From the NCBI RefSeq assembly GCF_000238255.3, contig NZ_CP011039.1, positions 2,839,001 to 2,903,000 on the forward strand: DNA of 64,000 nt. The letters run 5' to 3'. The stretch is from Pseudoalteromonas spongiae UST010723-006 (lineage in GTDB: Bacteria; Pseudomonadota; Gammaproteobacteria; Enterobacterales; Alteromonadaceae). The number at the start of each line of letters is the position of its first letter. Position 1 is the first letter of the stretch. A model generated the notes under the pieces. It had not been told where the DNA came from. It did not search any database and was given only the letters and a program-made list of their open reading frames with translations. Made by a program: the position numbers and the translations under genes. Below are positions 56,433 to 64,000 of the stretch, one piece after another.

Positions 56433-56445
56433 GCCCATTCCCAAC

Positions 56446-57387
56446 TTAGTTAGATAACTTATAAACGAGATTAGCAGCCACGAGATCGCTAAGTGCCGTC
56501 CCTACCGATTTAAATAGCGTAATGCTACTTTGTTGCTGCCGACCTAAAACGCGTTTAGCACATAAGTCGGCTAATTCACCTTTTATTTGCTGTTGGCTAA
56601 ACGCTCCTTCAGCCATCGGAATTAACAACTCGCCCGCTTCGTTTAACACGTTTGTTAAGCCATCCACGTACACCTCACTTTGTGTTACCGTTTGCGTATC
56701 ACACTCTCGGCAATGTTTGTGATGGTTACCGATTAGGTCTATATGCGTACCAACACTGACCCAGCTACCATCAAATAACGGCTCCGGTGAGCCTGTTGCA
56801 CAACAAATTGTGCAGGCACTTGCAATCGTCTCTTTATCAGATAGCCCAGCAACAAATGCAACCTCACTAAATTCGCTTTGTAACTGGCTAATCAAGCTGT
56901 CTACTTTGTCGCGATTACGGCCAATAATGGTCACTTTACGGTAATTTCGAACAGATAAATGTGCTTTAATCATATAACTGGCAAGGTTACCGCTGCCAAA
57001 AAACACTAAATGCTCAGCATCTTCACGTGCTAAATAGCGTGCCGCCAGTGCGGAAACCGCAGCAGTGCGCCAAAGCGTCACACTTGTGCCATCCACCAGC
57101 GCAAGCGGTACACCATGTGCTCGGTCAAACAACATAATTTTTGAATATAAGGATTCAAAACCCGCCTCGCCATTTTGCGGGAAATAAGTAAAGGATTTCA
57201 CCCCAATTACCTCTTCATCCCACGCTGGTAAAACGGCAAATGCATTATGTGAAGGATCACCTGGTTGCAGTTCAAACACTTGTCGCTGTGGCATTAAAAA
57301 GTTGCCTGCAAAGCTAGTGTTAAGTGCATTAATCAAGGCATCAAACGTCAGGGTAGATATTACCTGTTCTTTTTCAATTATTTTCAT
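56446..57387 (-). CDS. Ornithine cyclodeaminase-family delta1-pyrroline-2-carboxylate reductase
   Basis: This 313-residue member of the ornithine cyclodeaminase/mu-crystallin family has VDGTSVTLWRTAAVSALAARYLARE (substrate Arg/Thr region). The NAD(P) fold follows, with FFGSGNLASYMIKA (about residues 129-142) and TIIGRNRDKVDSLISQL. In hydroxyproline gene clusters, members of this family reduce delta1-pyrroline-2-carboxylate to L-proline; the adjoining dehydratase makes exactly that substrate. It could also be a true cyclodeaminase, but context favours reductase. Confidence 0.78.
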   Translation of the reverse strand: MKIIEKEQVISTLTFDALINALNTSFAGNFLMPQRQVFELQPGDPSHNAFAVLPAWDEEVIGVKSFTYFPQNGEAGFESLYSKIMLFDRAHGVPLALVDGTSVTLWRTAAVSALAARYLAREDAEHLVFFGSGNLASYMIKAHLSVRNYRKVTIIGRNRDKVDSLISQLQSEFSEVAFVAGLSDKETIASACTICCATGSPEPLFDGSWVSVGTHIDLIGNHHKHCRECDTQTVTQSEVYVDGLTNVLNEAGELLIPMAEGAFSQQQIKGELADLCAKRVLGRQQQSSITLFKSVGTALSDLVAANLVYKLSN

Positions 57388-57398
57388 GGTGTATCCAC

Positions 57399-58490
57399 TT
57401 AACGTCTTTCAGGTAAAATCATTTGCTTAGGAGCATGGGTAAGTAACTTGTAGCCATTTTCAGAAACCAAAATATCATCCTCTAAACGCACACCACCGAA
57501 GTTTGGAATATAAATTCCCGGTTCAATCGTAATGACATTTCCGACTTCAAGTTGGTACTCACAGTTAGGTTTTATGATCGGAAATTCATGTAAAAATAAT
57601 CCCACTCCATGACCTAATCCTTCGCCTGCATACTCAGCAAAGCCCGCATTTTCAATAACTCGATGACTTGCTTTCAAGGCATTGGTTGCAGCAGCACCTG
57701 CAACCACTTCAGCCATAGCAGCAGCCTGTGCATCTGCGACAGTTTGATAAACCAATTGTTGTTTTTCACTGGCTTCGCCATAAATATAACTGCGCGTCAT
57801 ATCAGAGCGATAACCATTAATTACGGCGCCAAAATCTAGGGTAATAAAATCACCAACAGCGAGTTTGCGATCACCCGGCATACCATGTGGTAAAGAAGTG
57901 CGCTCGCCAAATAACAAAATCGTGTCAAAGCTCATGCCATTTGAGCCGAGCTTTTGCATGCGATATTCAAGCTCAAGTGCAATATCGCGCTCACTGGCTC
58001 CGGTTTTAAAGTAAGGCAAGGTTTCGCTAAGTGCTTGATCGGCAATCGCCGCTGCAAGCTCAATTTGCTTTACTTCCCAATCATCTTTTACAGAGCGCAT
58101 ACGTTCAACAACACCTTGTATTGGTGTTAATTGTGCAACTGATAACTCTGCATTTATTGCTTGCCAAGCCCCAACATTAATATGATCAGCTTCAAAACCG
58201 AGCTTAACGCTTTTATCGATAAGACGATTAAAACAATGGCCTAACGTTTCGTTGTCACGGTCGCGACAAATGACTTCAAAGCCTTGGCTTTCATTTGTGG
58301 CTTGCTCTGCGTAACGGTAGTCAGTGACTAAATAACCACTATTTTGATTAATCACTAAATAGGCTGCATGACCGCTAAAACCAGATAAATAGCGAATATT
58401 CTCATAGCCAAAAATCAATGCGCTATCGAGCTGCAAACTTGTTAATAAACTGCGAAACGTTGCTTGGCGTGATAAAAATGGGGTACTCAT
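57399..58490 (-). CDS. M24-family Xaa-Pro peptidase
   Basis: This 363-residue protein has the creatinase-like N-terminal domain (about residues 1-125) and the pita-bread catalytic domain. Metal ligands appear in TLDFGAVINGYRSDMTRSY (two Asp), GHGVGLFLHEFP (His), ITIEPGIYIP (Glu) and GVRLEDDILV (Glu). It splits Xaa-Pro type peptides in the cytoplasm. Its start overlaps the dehydratase stop by four bases, and the next gene is 11 bases away, so the three act in one operon. It would free proline or hydroxyproline from peptides. Confidence 0.88.
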   Translation of the reverse strand: MSTPFLSRQATFRSLLTSLQLDSALIFGYENIRYLSGFSGHAAYLVINQNSGYLVTDYRYAEQATNESQGFEVICRDRDNETLGHCFNRLIDKSVKLGFEADHINVGAWQAINAELSVAQLTPIQGVVERMRSVKDDWEVKQIELAAAIADQALSETLPYFKTGASERDIALELEYRMQKLGSNGMSFDTILLFGERTSLPHGMPGDRKLAVGDFITLDFGAVINGYRSDMTRSYIYGEASEKQQLVYQTVADAQAAAMAEVVAGAAATNALKASHRVIENAGFAEYAGEGLGHGVGLFLHEFPIIKPNCEYQLEVGNVITIEPGIYIPNFGGVRLEDDILVSENGYKLLTHAPKQMILPERR

Positions 58491-59533
58491 CGGAAAATAA
58501 ATCCTGTGTTTAATGCATCGCTCGGGTCAAAATAAAAGGTGTTTTTACCCACCACATTAGCGTTCCCGCTCACTTCGGGGATCACCGCCAGGTAATCACC
58601 ATATTCTAGTGTATCAACTACCTTAACGCTGAACTGTGAGCCTAAAATACTTTCAATTACTATTTCTTGCTGTGCTTCAATTTCGTTTTTAGCAAAATGG
58701 ATAGCTGCTCGCCCCGCTACACCTGACCCTGTTGGGCTGCGATCTAACTCGCCTTCAGCAAAAATACACACATTGCGGCTATGCGAATCTGGGTGTTCCA
58801 TTTGGCTATGCGAAACAAAAATAGTGCCGTACAAAAAGCTTAAATCAGCTTCAAAAGGGTGGTTAATGTCGGTGCTGGCAATCACCGCCTGTTTAATACG
58901 CTTGCCCCAATCAATAATTTGATTGCTGTTATCTTGCTTGAGGGACAAACCAATGGCATCCGCATCAACATAGGCATAAAACGCACCGCCGTAGGCTAAG
59001 TCAAAAGTCACCGTTCCTATGCCTTCAACTTCTATTTGCTGTGCTTTTAGCGCTAAGAATGAAGGCACGTTTAAAAAACGAATATCGCTAATTTCACCAT
59101 TGTTAACGGTTACCGATGAGCGAATTTGACCACAAGGCACATCAAAATTAATCTGATTAACGCCTTCTTTTTTGTTTATCACACCTGCTTCAATTGCCGC
59201 TTTAGATAGTGCAATAATGGCATGGCCGCACATGGTGCTGTAGCCTTCGTTATGTAAAAACAATACACCTAAGTCACTGGTATCGCGCTCGGGTTCAACA
59301 ATCAATGCGCCATACATATCTGCATGACCACGCGGTTCAAACATCAAGCCTTTTCGTAAATCATCATGATTAGCTAAACAGTCCTGACGTTTTGCTAAAA
59401 TGGTGTCGCCTTTTAAACTAGGAAATCCCGATGTAATAATGCGTAACGGTTCACCACCTGTGTGCATTTCTAGTGTGGTAATTTGTTGCATTACTTTACT
59501 TGGTTGCCAATTAGCAAACGCATTTGTGTTCAT
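58487..59533 (-). CDS. Trans-3-hydroxy-L-proline dehydratase (proline racemase family)
   Basis: This 348-residue protein has the proline-racemase fold. The first catalytic Cys is present (Cys102 in MCGHAIIAL), but the second is replaced by Thr268 in DRSPTGSG. In characterised family members two Cys give racemase or 4-hydroxyproline epimerase, while Cys plus Thr gives trans-3-hydroxy-L-proline dehydratase, which forms delta1-pyrroline-2-carboxylate. It is the first gene of an operon with an M24 peptidase and a reductase-like gene. The reaction is inferred from the residue pair and the neighbours. Confidence 0.85.
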   Translation of the reverse strand: MNTNAFANWQPSKVMQQITTLEMHTGGEPLRIITSGFPSLKGDTILAKRQDCLANHDDLRKGLMFEPRGHADMYGALIVEPERDTSDLGVLFLHNEGYSTMCGHAIIALSKAAIEAGVINKKEGVNQINFDVPCGQIRSSVTVNNGEISDIRFLNVPSFLALKAQQIEVEGIGTVTFDLAYGGAFYAYVDADAIGLSLKQDNSNQIIDWGKRIKQAVIASTDINHPFEADLSFLYGTIFVSHSQMEHPDSHSRNVCIFAEGELDRSPTGSGVAGRAAIHFAKNEIEAQQEIVIESILGSQFSVKVVDTLEYGDYLAVIPEVSGNANVVGKNTFYFDPSDALNTGFIFR

Positions 59534-59622
59534 ATTTAGCTTTCTATATCGAAATCAATGTTTGCATACAATATACCTTTGAAAATATTAAAATCAATAT
59601 AAAGCCCAGCTTGGGTAAGTAT

Positions 59623-60732
59623 TTATTGCTTAAAAGGATTACTAAACGCTTTGTTTTTAATAAACTTTTCGTCAGTTAAAGTATGTAGAAATGCCACTAA
59701 GTCTTGCTTTTCTTGTTCAGTTAACTGAAAACCTTTAATAAATGCACTTTTATATGGGTTTTCACGACCATCACCTTGATGCTTGCCAGTTGTAATATTG
59801 CGTCCTGCATCGGCATAGAAATCAATTACTTGCTCTAACGTTTGTAAACTACCATCGTGCATATAAGGGGCTGTTAAGGCGATATTACGCAATGTTGGCG
59901 CTCTAAACTTACCCATATCCTGTGGCGTTTCTGTGATAGTAAATAATCCTTGATCGCTTAGCGGAAAAGCCCCTTTGCCATCAATATTATAAAGCCCTGT
60001 ATTATGAAACGGATGACGGTCTAATTGCTGCTTTTGATGGGTCGTTGATTGCGTAAAGTTAAAACCACCATGGCAATGGTGGCACTCTAAGCGCTCTGAA
60101 AAAAACAGGTCCATACCGCGTATTTCGCTTGCTGTCAGTGCATCATCCTGCATGGCGTAGGCATATTGATCAAAACGACTTTGAAACGAAATCAAACTGC
60201 GGGTAAAACTGGCGAGCGCTTTAACTATGTGATCGAAATTCGCATCCTCATTACTAAAAGCACGCTCAAATAATGCGTTATACTCTGGCGTATTAAAGCG
60301 TGCTAATACCTCTTCTTCGTGCCCTGTCACCCCCATTTCTAGCGGTGTTTCACCAAATAGCGGGAGCAAAATTTGCTGTTCCAACTCTGTCATTTCAGAG
60401 TGAGCCCAAGTCAGAGTTTTATTGTAAGCAACATTAACTAGTGCCTGCGCATTGCGGTGATGTAACTCACCTGTCGAACCAATTGAAGTTGGGGTCATTT
60501 CGGCAAATGCCCTATCTTGCTGATGACATGACGCACAGCTTTGCAACCCATTGGCTGACAAGTTTTTGTCGTAAAATAAGTGTCGACCAAGTTCAACTTT
60601 GGCATCACTCATGGGATTCGTTGAAGGAACTTGAGGCAGCGGAAAGCCCTCAGGTAGCTGCCATTGATAAGGCTTGCTTGGTTCACTACAACCGACAAGT
60701 AATAGTGCCAACAACAGTAAAGAACGACGCAT
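59623..60732 (-). CDS. mbnH: MbnH-like di-heme enzyme (MauG/cytochrome c peroxidase family)
   Basis: This 369-residue lipoprotein-like protein (lipobox LLVGC, Cys15) has two heme c motifs: CASCH (Cys66, Cys69, His70) and CHHCH (Cys217, Cys220, His221). The MauG/CCP fold is complete, including FRAPTLRNIALTAPYMHDG and FLHTLTDEKF. In methanobactin and related loci, MbnH oxidises a Trp of MbnP to kynurenine and so makes a copper site. It is one base downstream of an MbnP-like gene. A plain cytochrome c peroxidase is the alternative, but the pair argues for MbnH. Confidence 0.82.
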   Translation of the reverse strand: MRRSLLLLALLLVGCSEPSKPYQWQLPEGFPLPQVPSTNPMSDAKVELGRHLFYDKNLSANGLQSCASCHQQDRAFAEMTPTSIGSTGELHHRNAQALVNVAYNKTLTWAHSEMTELEQQILLPLFGETPLEMGVTGHEEEVLARFNTPEYNALFERAFSNEDANFDHIVKALASFTRSLISFQSRFDQYAYAMQDDALTASEIRGMDLFFSERLECHHCHGGFNFTQSTTHQKQQLDRHPFHNTGLYNIDGKGAFPLSDQGLFTITETPQDMGKFRAPTLRNIALTAPYMHDGSLQTLEQVIDFYADAGRNITTGKHQGDGRENPYKSAFIKGFQLTEQEKQDLVAFLHTLTDEKFIKNKAFSNPFKQ

Positions 60733-60733
60733 G

Positions 60734-61405
60734 TTATTCCTGATAAAATATTTTAGTTGTTAAGTTGCTAAATAACTGCTGACAAATCTCGTTCGCTTGT
60801 TCGCTCATACAAGAGCGAGAACGATCCACCTCAGAAAGTAAACGATCTAAATCTAAAATAACTGGTTTTTGCACATCAAATTGAGCTAGTTCGAACCGAT
60901 AACGGTTTGGGTAAGTACATTGTGCAGAAGGTGCCCGTAAACGCGATGCGCTTTTACAGCCGGTACTGCCTAAATGGAAAGCAAAGTCATTGTCGCCATC
61001 AAAGCGGAAAAACTTATGGCCTAACTGCCAACTCCAAAACATTTCACTAATGTTAAGTGGTGATGCGGCAGTAAGTGGATTAAGGTGATTTTCATTAAAC
61101 GGAACCGCCATCGCAAATGATAGCTTTTCCCCATCTAAATCATTTGCGTTTAGTTCAACTTGCCAACTGCTTTTCTCACAGTTTGCGCCAATTAAGGCAA
61201 CGCTGTTTGATGAAAAATGACTAGGCTTGATTGAGAGTGCATTTTCCGATTTAAATTCGGAGACAAACCACATAAGTGTTTGCCGCTCATCACATGTGTG
61301 TTGAATGCCATGTTGTTTTACAACAAATTCAATTTTAGTGGTCGATGGCTCTTTGCATGCAAACAAAAAGCTCATTAACAAAAGTATACAAAATGACCGC
61401 AGCAA
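60734..61405 (-). CDS. mbnP: MbnP-like copper-binding lipoprotein (four-Cys, metallo-mystery pair)
   Basis: This 223-residue protein has a signal peptide with lipobox LFAC (Cys17). The mature part has several Cys (HTCDER, GANCEK, STGCKS, SAQCTYP, SRSCMS, NEIC). The characteristic segment MFWSWQLGHKFFRFDG is where MbnP-type proteins carry the Trp modified by MbnH. The two genes are one base apart and in order mbnP-mbnH. Substrate metal is probably copper by homology with MbnP from methanotrophs. There is no methanobactin gene in the window. Confidence 0.8.
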   Translation of the reverse strand: MLRSFCILLLMSFLFACKEPSTTKIEFVVKQHGIQHTCDERQTLMWFVSEFKSENALSIKPSHFSSNSVALIGANCEKSSWQVELNANDLDGEKLSFAMAVPFNENHLNPLTAASPLNISEMFWSWQLGHKFFRFDGDNDFAFHLGSTGCKSASRLRAPSAQCTYPNRYRFELAQFDVQKPVILDLDRLLSEVDRSRSCMSEQANEICQQLFSNLTTKIFYQE

Positions 61406-61472
61406 GGTGGTTTACTCTCTTGATTGATTAGTTACACTGTAATTAATACAGGAACAGGATCCTAACAAAGTT

Positions 61473-64000
61473 ATGATGACTCAGAAACTTACACTGCTAA
61501 CACTTGCTTTGGCAAGTAGCATTACTAGCCTGAACGCGATCGCACATACAGAACATGATAAGGCGCGTTATGTAACCGAAAACGGAATTGATAAAGGCGA
61601 CTGCAACAACCCCGTCAGGCCATGTAAATCCATCGCCTACGCAGTATCGCAAGCAAGTAAAGGTGACAAAGTATTGGTCGCTAGTGGTCAATACGAGTTA
61701 AAAAATGAATCTGAGCTATTTTATTTACAAAGCGAGTTAGTACCCGTGTTAGGCGGCTTTAACCGTTTTGATCACTTTCAAGTACAAAACCCTAATCGCA
61801 ACAAAACACAAATCGTTGGTGCACCAATAGCCTTGCATGACATGCTGCAAAAGGCTGGCTTTAACGTGATTGCAGATACTAAAAGCTTAACAATTTCAAA
61901 ACAATTAAAACAAAAACTAGCACGTCACCAAGCACTTTTTGAGCAGCAAAGTAGCACAACATGTGAAAATGGCCGTGCCGGTTCGTATTCCTGTAACAAC
62001 GTAGATTTAGTTGCCCATGTACCATTGCCAGCAAACACCTCTGGCAATGATATTTGGGGGCATGTTGATTTAAATAACGGCATTGAATATGCCATTATTG
62101 GGTTCTCTGATGGTATTCGCGTATACAGTTTGGCCGATCCTACAAACCCAACATTAGTTGGTCGTGTCGCAGGCGCGAATACGACATGGCGCGATATTAA
62201 AGTACTGCAATATTACGACGAAACTTTAAAAGCCTATCAAGCGTACGCCTATGTAACAGCTGAAGCAAACACTGGCGTGCAGATAATTAACCTAAATAAT
62301 TTACCCACATCGGTATCGCTTTCTGGCACAAATTTCACGGTAAATAGCGCACATAACGTGTATATCAGTAATGTTGATTACAGTTTAAATCTGCCGCTCA
62401 ATGGCCAGTCTGCAAAAATGCAAATTGTTGGTTCAAACAAATATGGCGGCTCGTTTACTACCTATGATTTAACAACGCCCAACAATCCCAGCAAAAGCTT
62501 TGATATTGGTTCAACATCGCGAGCAAACTACACACATGACGCCACCAGCATGTCAATAAACGACACCCGTGCTACGCGAGATTGCGTTAATGCCAGTAGC
62601 GGTGTATGCGATGTATTTATCGATTTTAACGAAAATGAAATTCGCATTTGGGATGCAACACAGTCAACCAATACCGAACGTTTAGGACAAGTAGGATATG
62701 ATGATGTCGATAGCAGCAGCCAGTATGTTCACTCAGGTTGGTGGCACGAAAACAAACGCTACGTGTATGTGCATGATGAGTTTGATGAGAATAAAGGCGG
62801 TTTAAATACCACAGTTCGCATTCTTGATTTAGCCGATTTAACACAACCAACGATTGTTGGTAAATGGACCAGTAATAACCGCACCATAGACCACAACGGC
62901 TTTGTTAAAGGCAACCGTTATTACATGTCTAATTACGAGCGCGGTTTAACCATTCTTGATATTAGCGACCCTATTAACCCGCAAGAAGTAGGTTATTTCG
63001 ATACTTTCCCAACATCAGATAATCCATCATTTAATGGTGCTTGGGGCGCTTATCCTTATTTACCGTCTGGCAATATTTTAATCAGCGACATTAATAGCGG
63101 CCTATACGTATTAAAAGACAACACTCGTGATAATAACGTTAATGTAGCGTTTGAAAGCACCGAATTAACTGCTGAGCGCGGTGATGAATTGCGTCTTGTT
63201 GTCACTAAGCCATCCGCAGTTAACGAACAAGCCAGTGTTGAATTTGAAATCATTAATGGTAGTGCACAACTTAATAGCGATATGAGCCAACGTAACAGCA
63301 CACAAACGTTAACCTGGGCAGCCAAAGATACCGCTCCTAAAGTGATTGGCATAGCGCTTACTGAAAACGGTGAAACATCACTTAAAGACTTTTATATTCG
63401 CTTACACAACGCATCAGGCAACCTTGAAATTGGCGACAATCGTATTATGAAAGTCACAATTAATGGCCTTGCCAGCCAAGGCAAGGTTGGTTTTGTTCAA
63501 ACAAGCCACACCTTCTCTGAAAAAACAGGTGATGTAAATATTGAATTAAGCCGCATGGGTGGCAGCCGTGGTCAAATTACCTTTGACTACCAAGTTGAAT
63601 ACCTAACAGCGAGCAGTGACGATATTTCTTTTGAGAATGGCACAGTAACTTGGGCTGAAGGCGACACAGCTAATAAAACCATTTCATTTAGCATTACGGA
63701 CGATCAAGAAATTGAAGATGCCGAACGCTTTATTATCAAACTTACTAATAATGATGACAGCTTGTTAAGCAATCAACAGGTTGAAATCACCATTTCAGAT
63801 GATGACAGCAATAGCGCACCTGAGGTATACGCAGGTAACGATATCGAACTGGCAACAAATGCATCAACGGTTTTAAATGCAGCAACTGCCAGCGATGATC
63901 GCACAGAACAACTCACTTATCAGTGGAAACGAGTATCTGGTGTTGCAATTAATATCACCAATGAAGACAGCTTAACGCCTAGCGTTTCTGCCACAAGCGA
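61473..64000 (+). CDS. Large secreted choice-of-anchor-B-like protein with LVIVD and Calx-beta-type repeats (partial)
   Basis: The frame opens at ATG 61473 and stays open to the end of the window (about 842 codons), so the gene is cut by the boundary. A signal peptide (about residues 1-25, ending AIA) precedes a His-rich start (HTEHDK). LVIVD-like repeats are recognisable in VGRVAGANTTWRDIKVL, YGGSFTTYDLTTPNNP and GLTILDISDPINPQEVGY, the propeller layout of choice-of-anchor-B proteins. After about residue 650 come Calx-beta-like strands (GDVNIELSRMGGSRGQ, EIEDAERFIIKLTNND) and then an Ig/PKD-like unit (AGNDIELATNA). It is divergent from mbnP across 67 bases, suggesting co-regulation. Confidence 0.8.
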   Translation, partial: MMTQKLTLLTLALASSITSLNAIAHTEHDKARYVTENGIDKGDCNNPVRPCKSIAYAVSQASKGDKVLVASGQYELKNESELFYLQSELVPVLGGFNRFDHFQVQNPNRNKTQIVGAPIALHDMLQKAGFNVIADTKSLTISKQLKQKLARHQALFEQQSSTTCENGRAGSYSCNNVDLVAHVPLPANTSGNDIWGHVDLNNGIEYAIIGFSDGIRVYSLADPTNPTLVGRVAGANTTWRDIKVLQYYDETLKAYQAYAYVTAEANTGVQIINLNNLPTSVSLSGTNFTVNSAHNVYISNVDYSLNLPLNGQSAKMQIVGSNKYGGSFTTYDLTTPNNPSKSFDIGSTSRANYTHDATSMSINDTRATRDCVNASSGVCDVFIDFNENEIRIWDATQSTNTERLGQVGYDDVDSSSQYVHSGWWHENKRYVYVHDEFDENKGGLNTTVRILDLADLTQPTIVGKWTSNNRTIDHNGFVKGNRYYMSNYERGLTILDISDPINPQEVGYFDTFPTSDNPSFNGAWGAYPYLPSGNILISDINSGLYVLKDNTRDNNVNVAFESTELTAERGDELRLVVTKPSAVNEQASVEFEIINGSAQLNSDMSQRNSTQTLTWAAKDTAPKVIGIALTENGETSLKDFYIRLHNASGNLEIGDNRIMKVTINGLASQGKVGFVQTSHTFSEKTGDVNIELSRMGGSRGQITFDYQVEYLTASSDDISFENGTVTWAEGDTANKTISFSITDDQEIEDAERFIIKLTNNDDSLLSNQQVEITISDDDSNSAPEVYAGNDIELATNASTVLNAATASDDRTEQLTYQWKRVSGVAINITNEDSLTPSVSATS

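Noticed and set aside
58487..59533. Annotation as proline racemase or 4-hydroxyproline epimerase
   Set aside because: The second catalytic Cys is Thr, which in characterised enzymes excludes racemisation and indicates dehydratase.
61497..61691. Minus-strand short frames under the anchor-B gene (also near 62626-62850 and 63056-63352)
   Set aside because: They are shadows of a long plus-strand frame with signal peptide and repeats.

Overview
The window looks like a chromosomal segment of a marine gammaproteobacterium of the Alteromonadales, most probably Pseudoalteromonas or a close relative. This is inferred from moderately AT-rich DNA, conserved gammaproteobacterial gene orders (diaA-dolP; rplM-rpsI with petABC and sspAB; zapE/zapG-degQ-degS; murA-ibaG-mlaBCDEF/yrbG-kdsD-kdsC-lptCAB-rpoN-hpf-ptsN-rapZ-ptsO; yiiD/dtd-yihY), two large TonB-dependent receptors, a secreted S9 peptidase and a TRAP transporter. 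No rRNA, tRNA, CRISPR array, prophage or intact insertion sequence was seen. Species-level assignment is not possible from reading alone.

Layout. 1-3478: end of diaA, the lipoprotein gene dolP, and a TRAP dicarboxylate-type transporter (P, Q, M), closed by a shared bidirectional terminator. 3483-10921 (minus strand): rplM-rpsI, a TonB-dependent receptor lodged between rpsI and the cytochrome bc1 operon petABC, then sspA-sspB. 10922-12521: an accessory island with a Sel1-like lipoprotein gene between two blocks of mosaic, partly inverted intergenic repeats. 12522-31925: mostly envelope and core genes. These are a small secreted protein, zapE, zapG, degQ, degS, a 263-bp MITE-like element, murA-ibaG-mlaBCDEF on the minus strand, and divergently the yrbG to ptsO cluster, then mgtE. 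31933-35710: yiiD, a SAM-dependent methyltransferase, dtd-yihY and a DUF2959 lipoprotein. 35933-41629: a small periplasmic protein and a TonB receptor plus S9 peptidase pair, probably for peptide uptake. 42040-49360: an accessory block with a beta-CASP RNA hydrolase and AraC regulator, an FAD oxidoreductase, a MocR regulator divergent from GNAT and PaiB-like genes, and a PqiA-like membrane protein. 49470-55011: a large metallophosphatase/LamG lipoprotein and acnB. 55210-59533: a likely trans-3-hydroxy-L-proline catabolic operon. 59623-64000: an MbnH/MbnP-type pair divergent from a large secreted choice-of-anchor-B-like protein that runs off the window.

How the genes work together. The core half is envelope biogenesis: UDP-GlcNAc enolpyruvyl transfer (MurA), retrograde phospholipid transport (Mla), Kdo synthesis (KdsD, KdsC), LPS transport (LptC, LptA, LptB), periplasmic quality control (DegQ, DegS), and RpoN with the nitrogen-PTS regulators. 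The accessory half is scavenging in protein-rich marine settings: a TonB receptor with an exported peptidase, then a proline-peptidase, hydroxyproline dehydratase and pyrroline-carboxylate reductase set that would return collagen-type residues to proline.

Most unusual items: the MITE whose insertion provides the stop codon of murA; the mosaic repeat family around 11-12.4 kb; the MbnH/MbnP pair beside an anchor-B protein; the Thr-for-Cys substitution that identifies the proline-racemase-family enzyme as a dehydratase; and a strong-SD two-codon reading frame beside the petABC promoter region.
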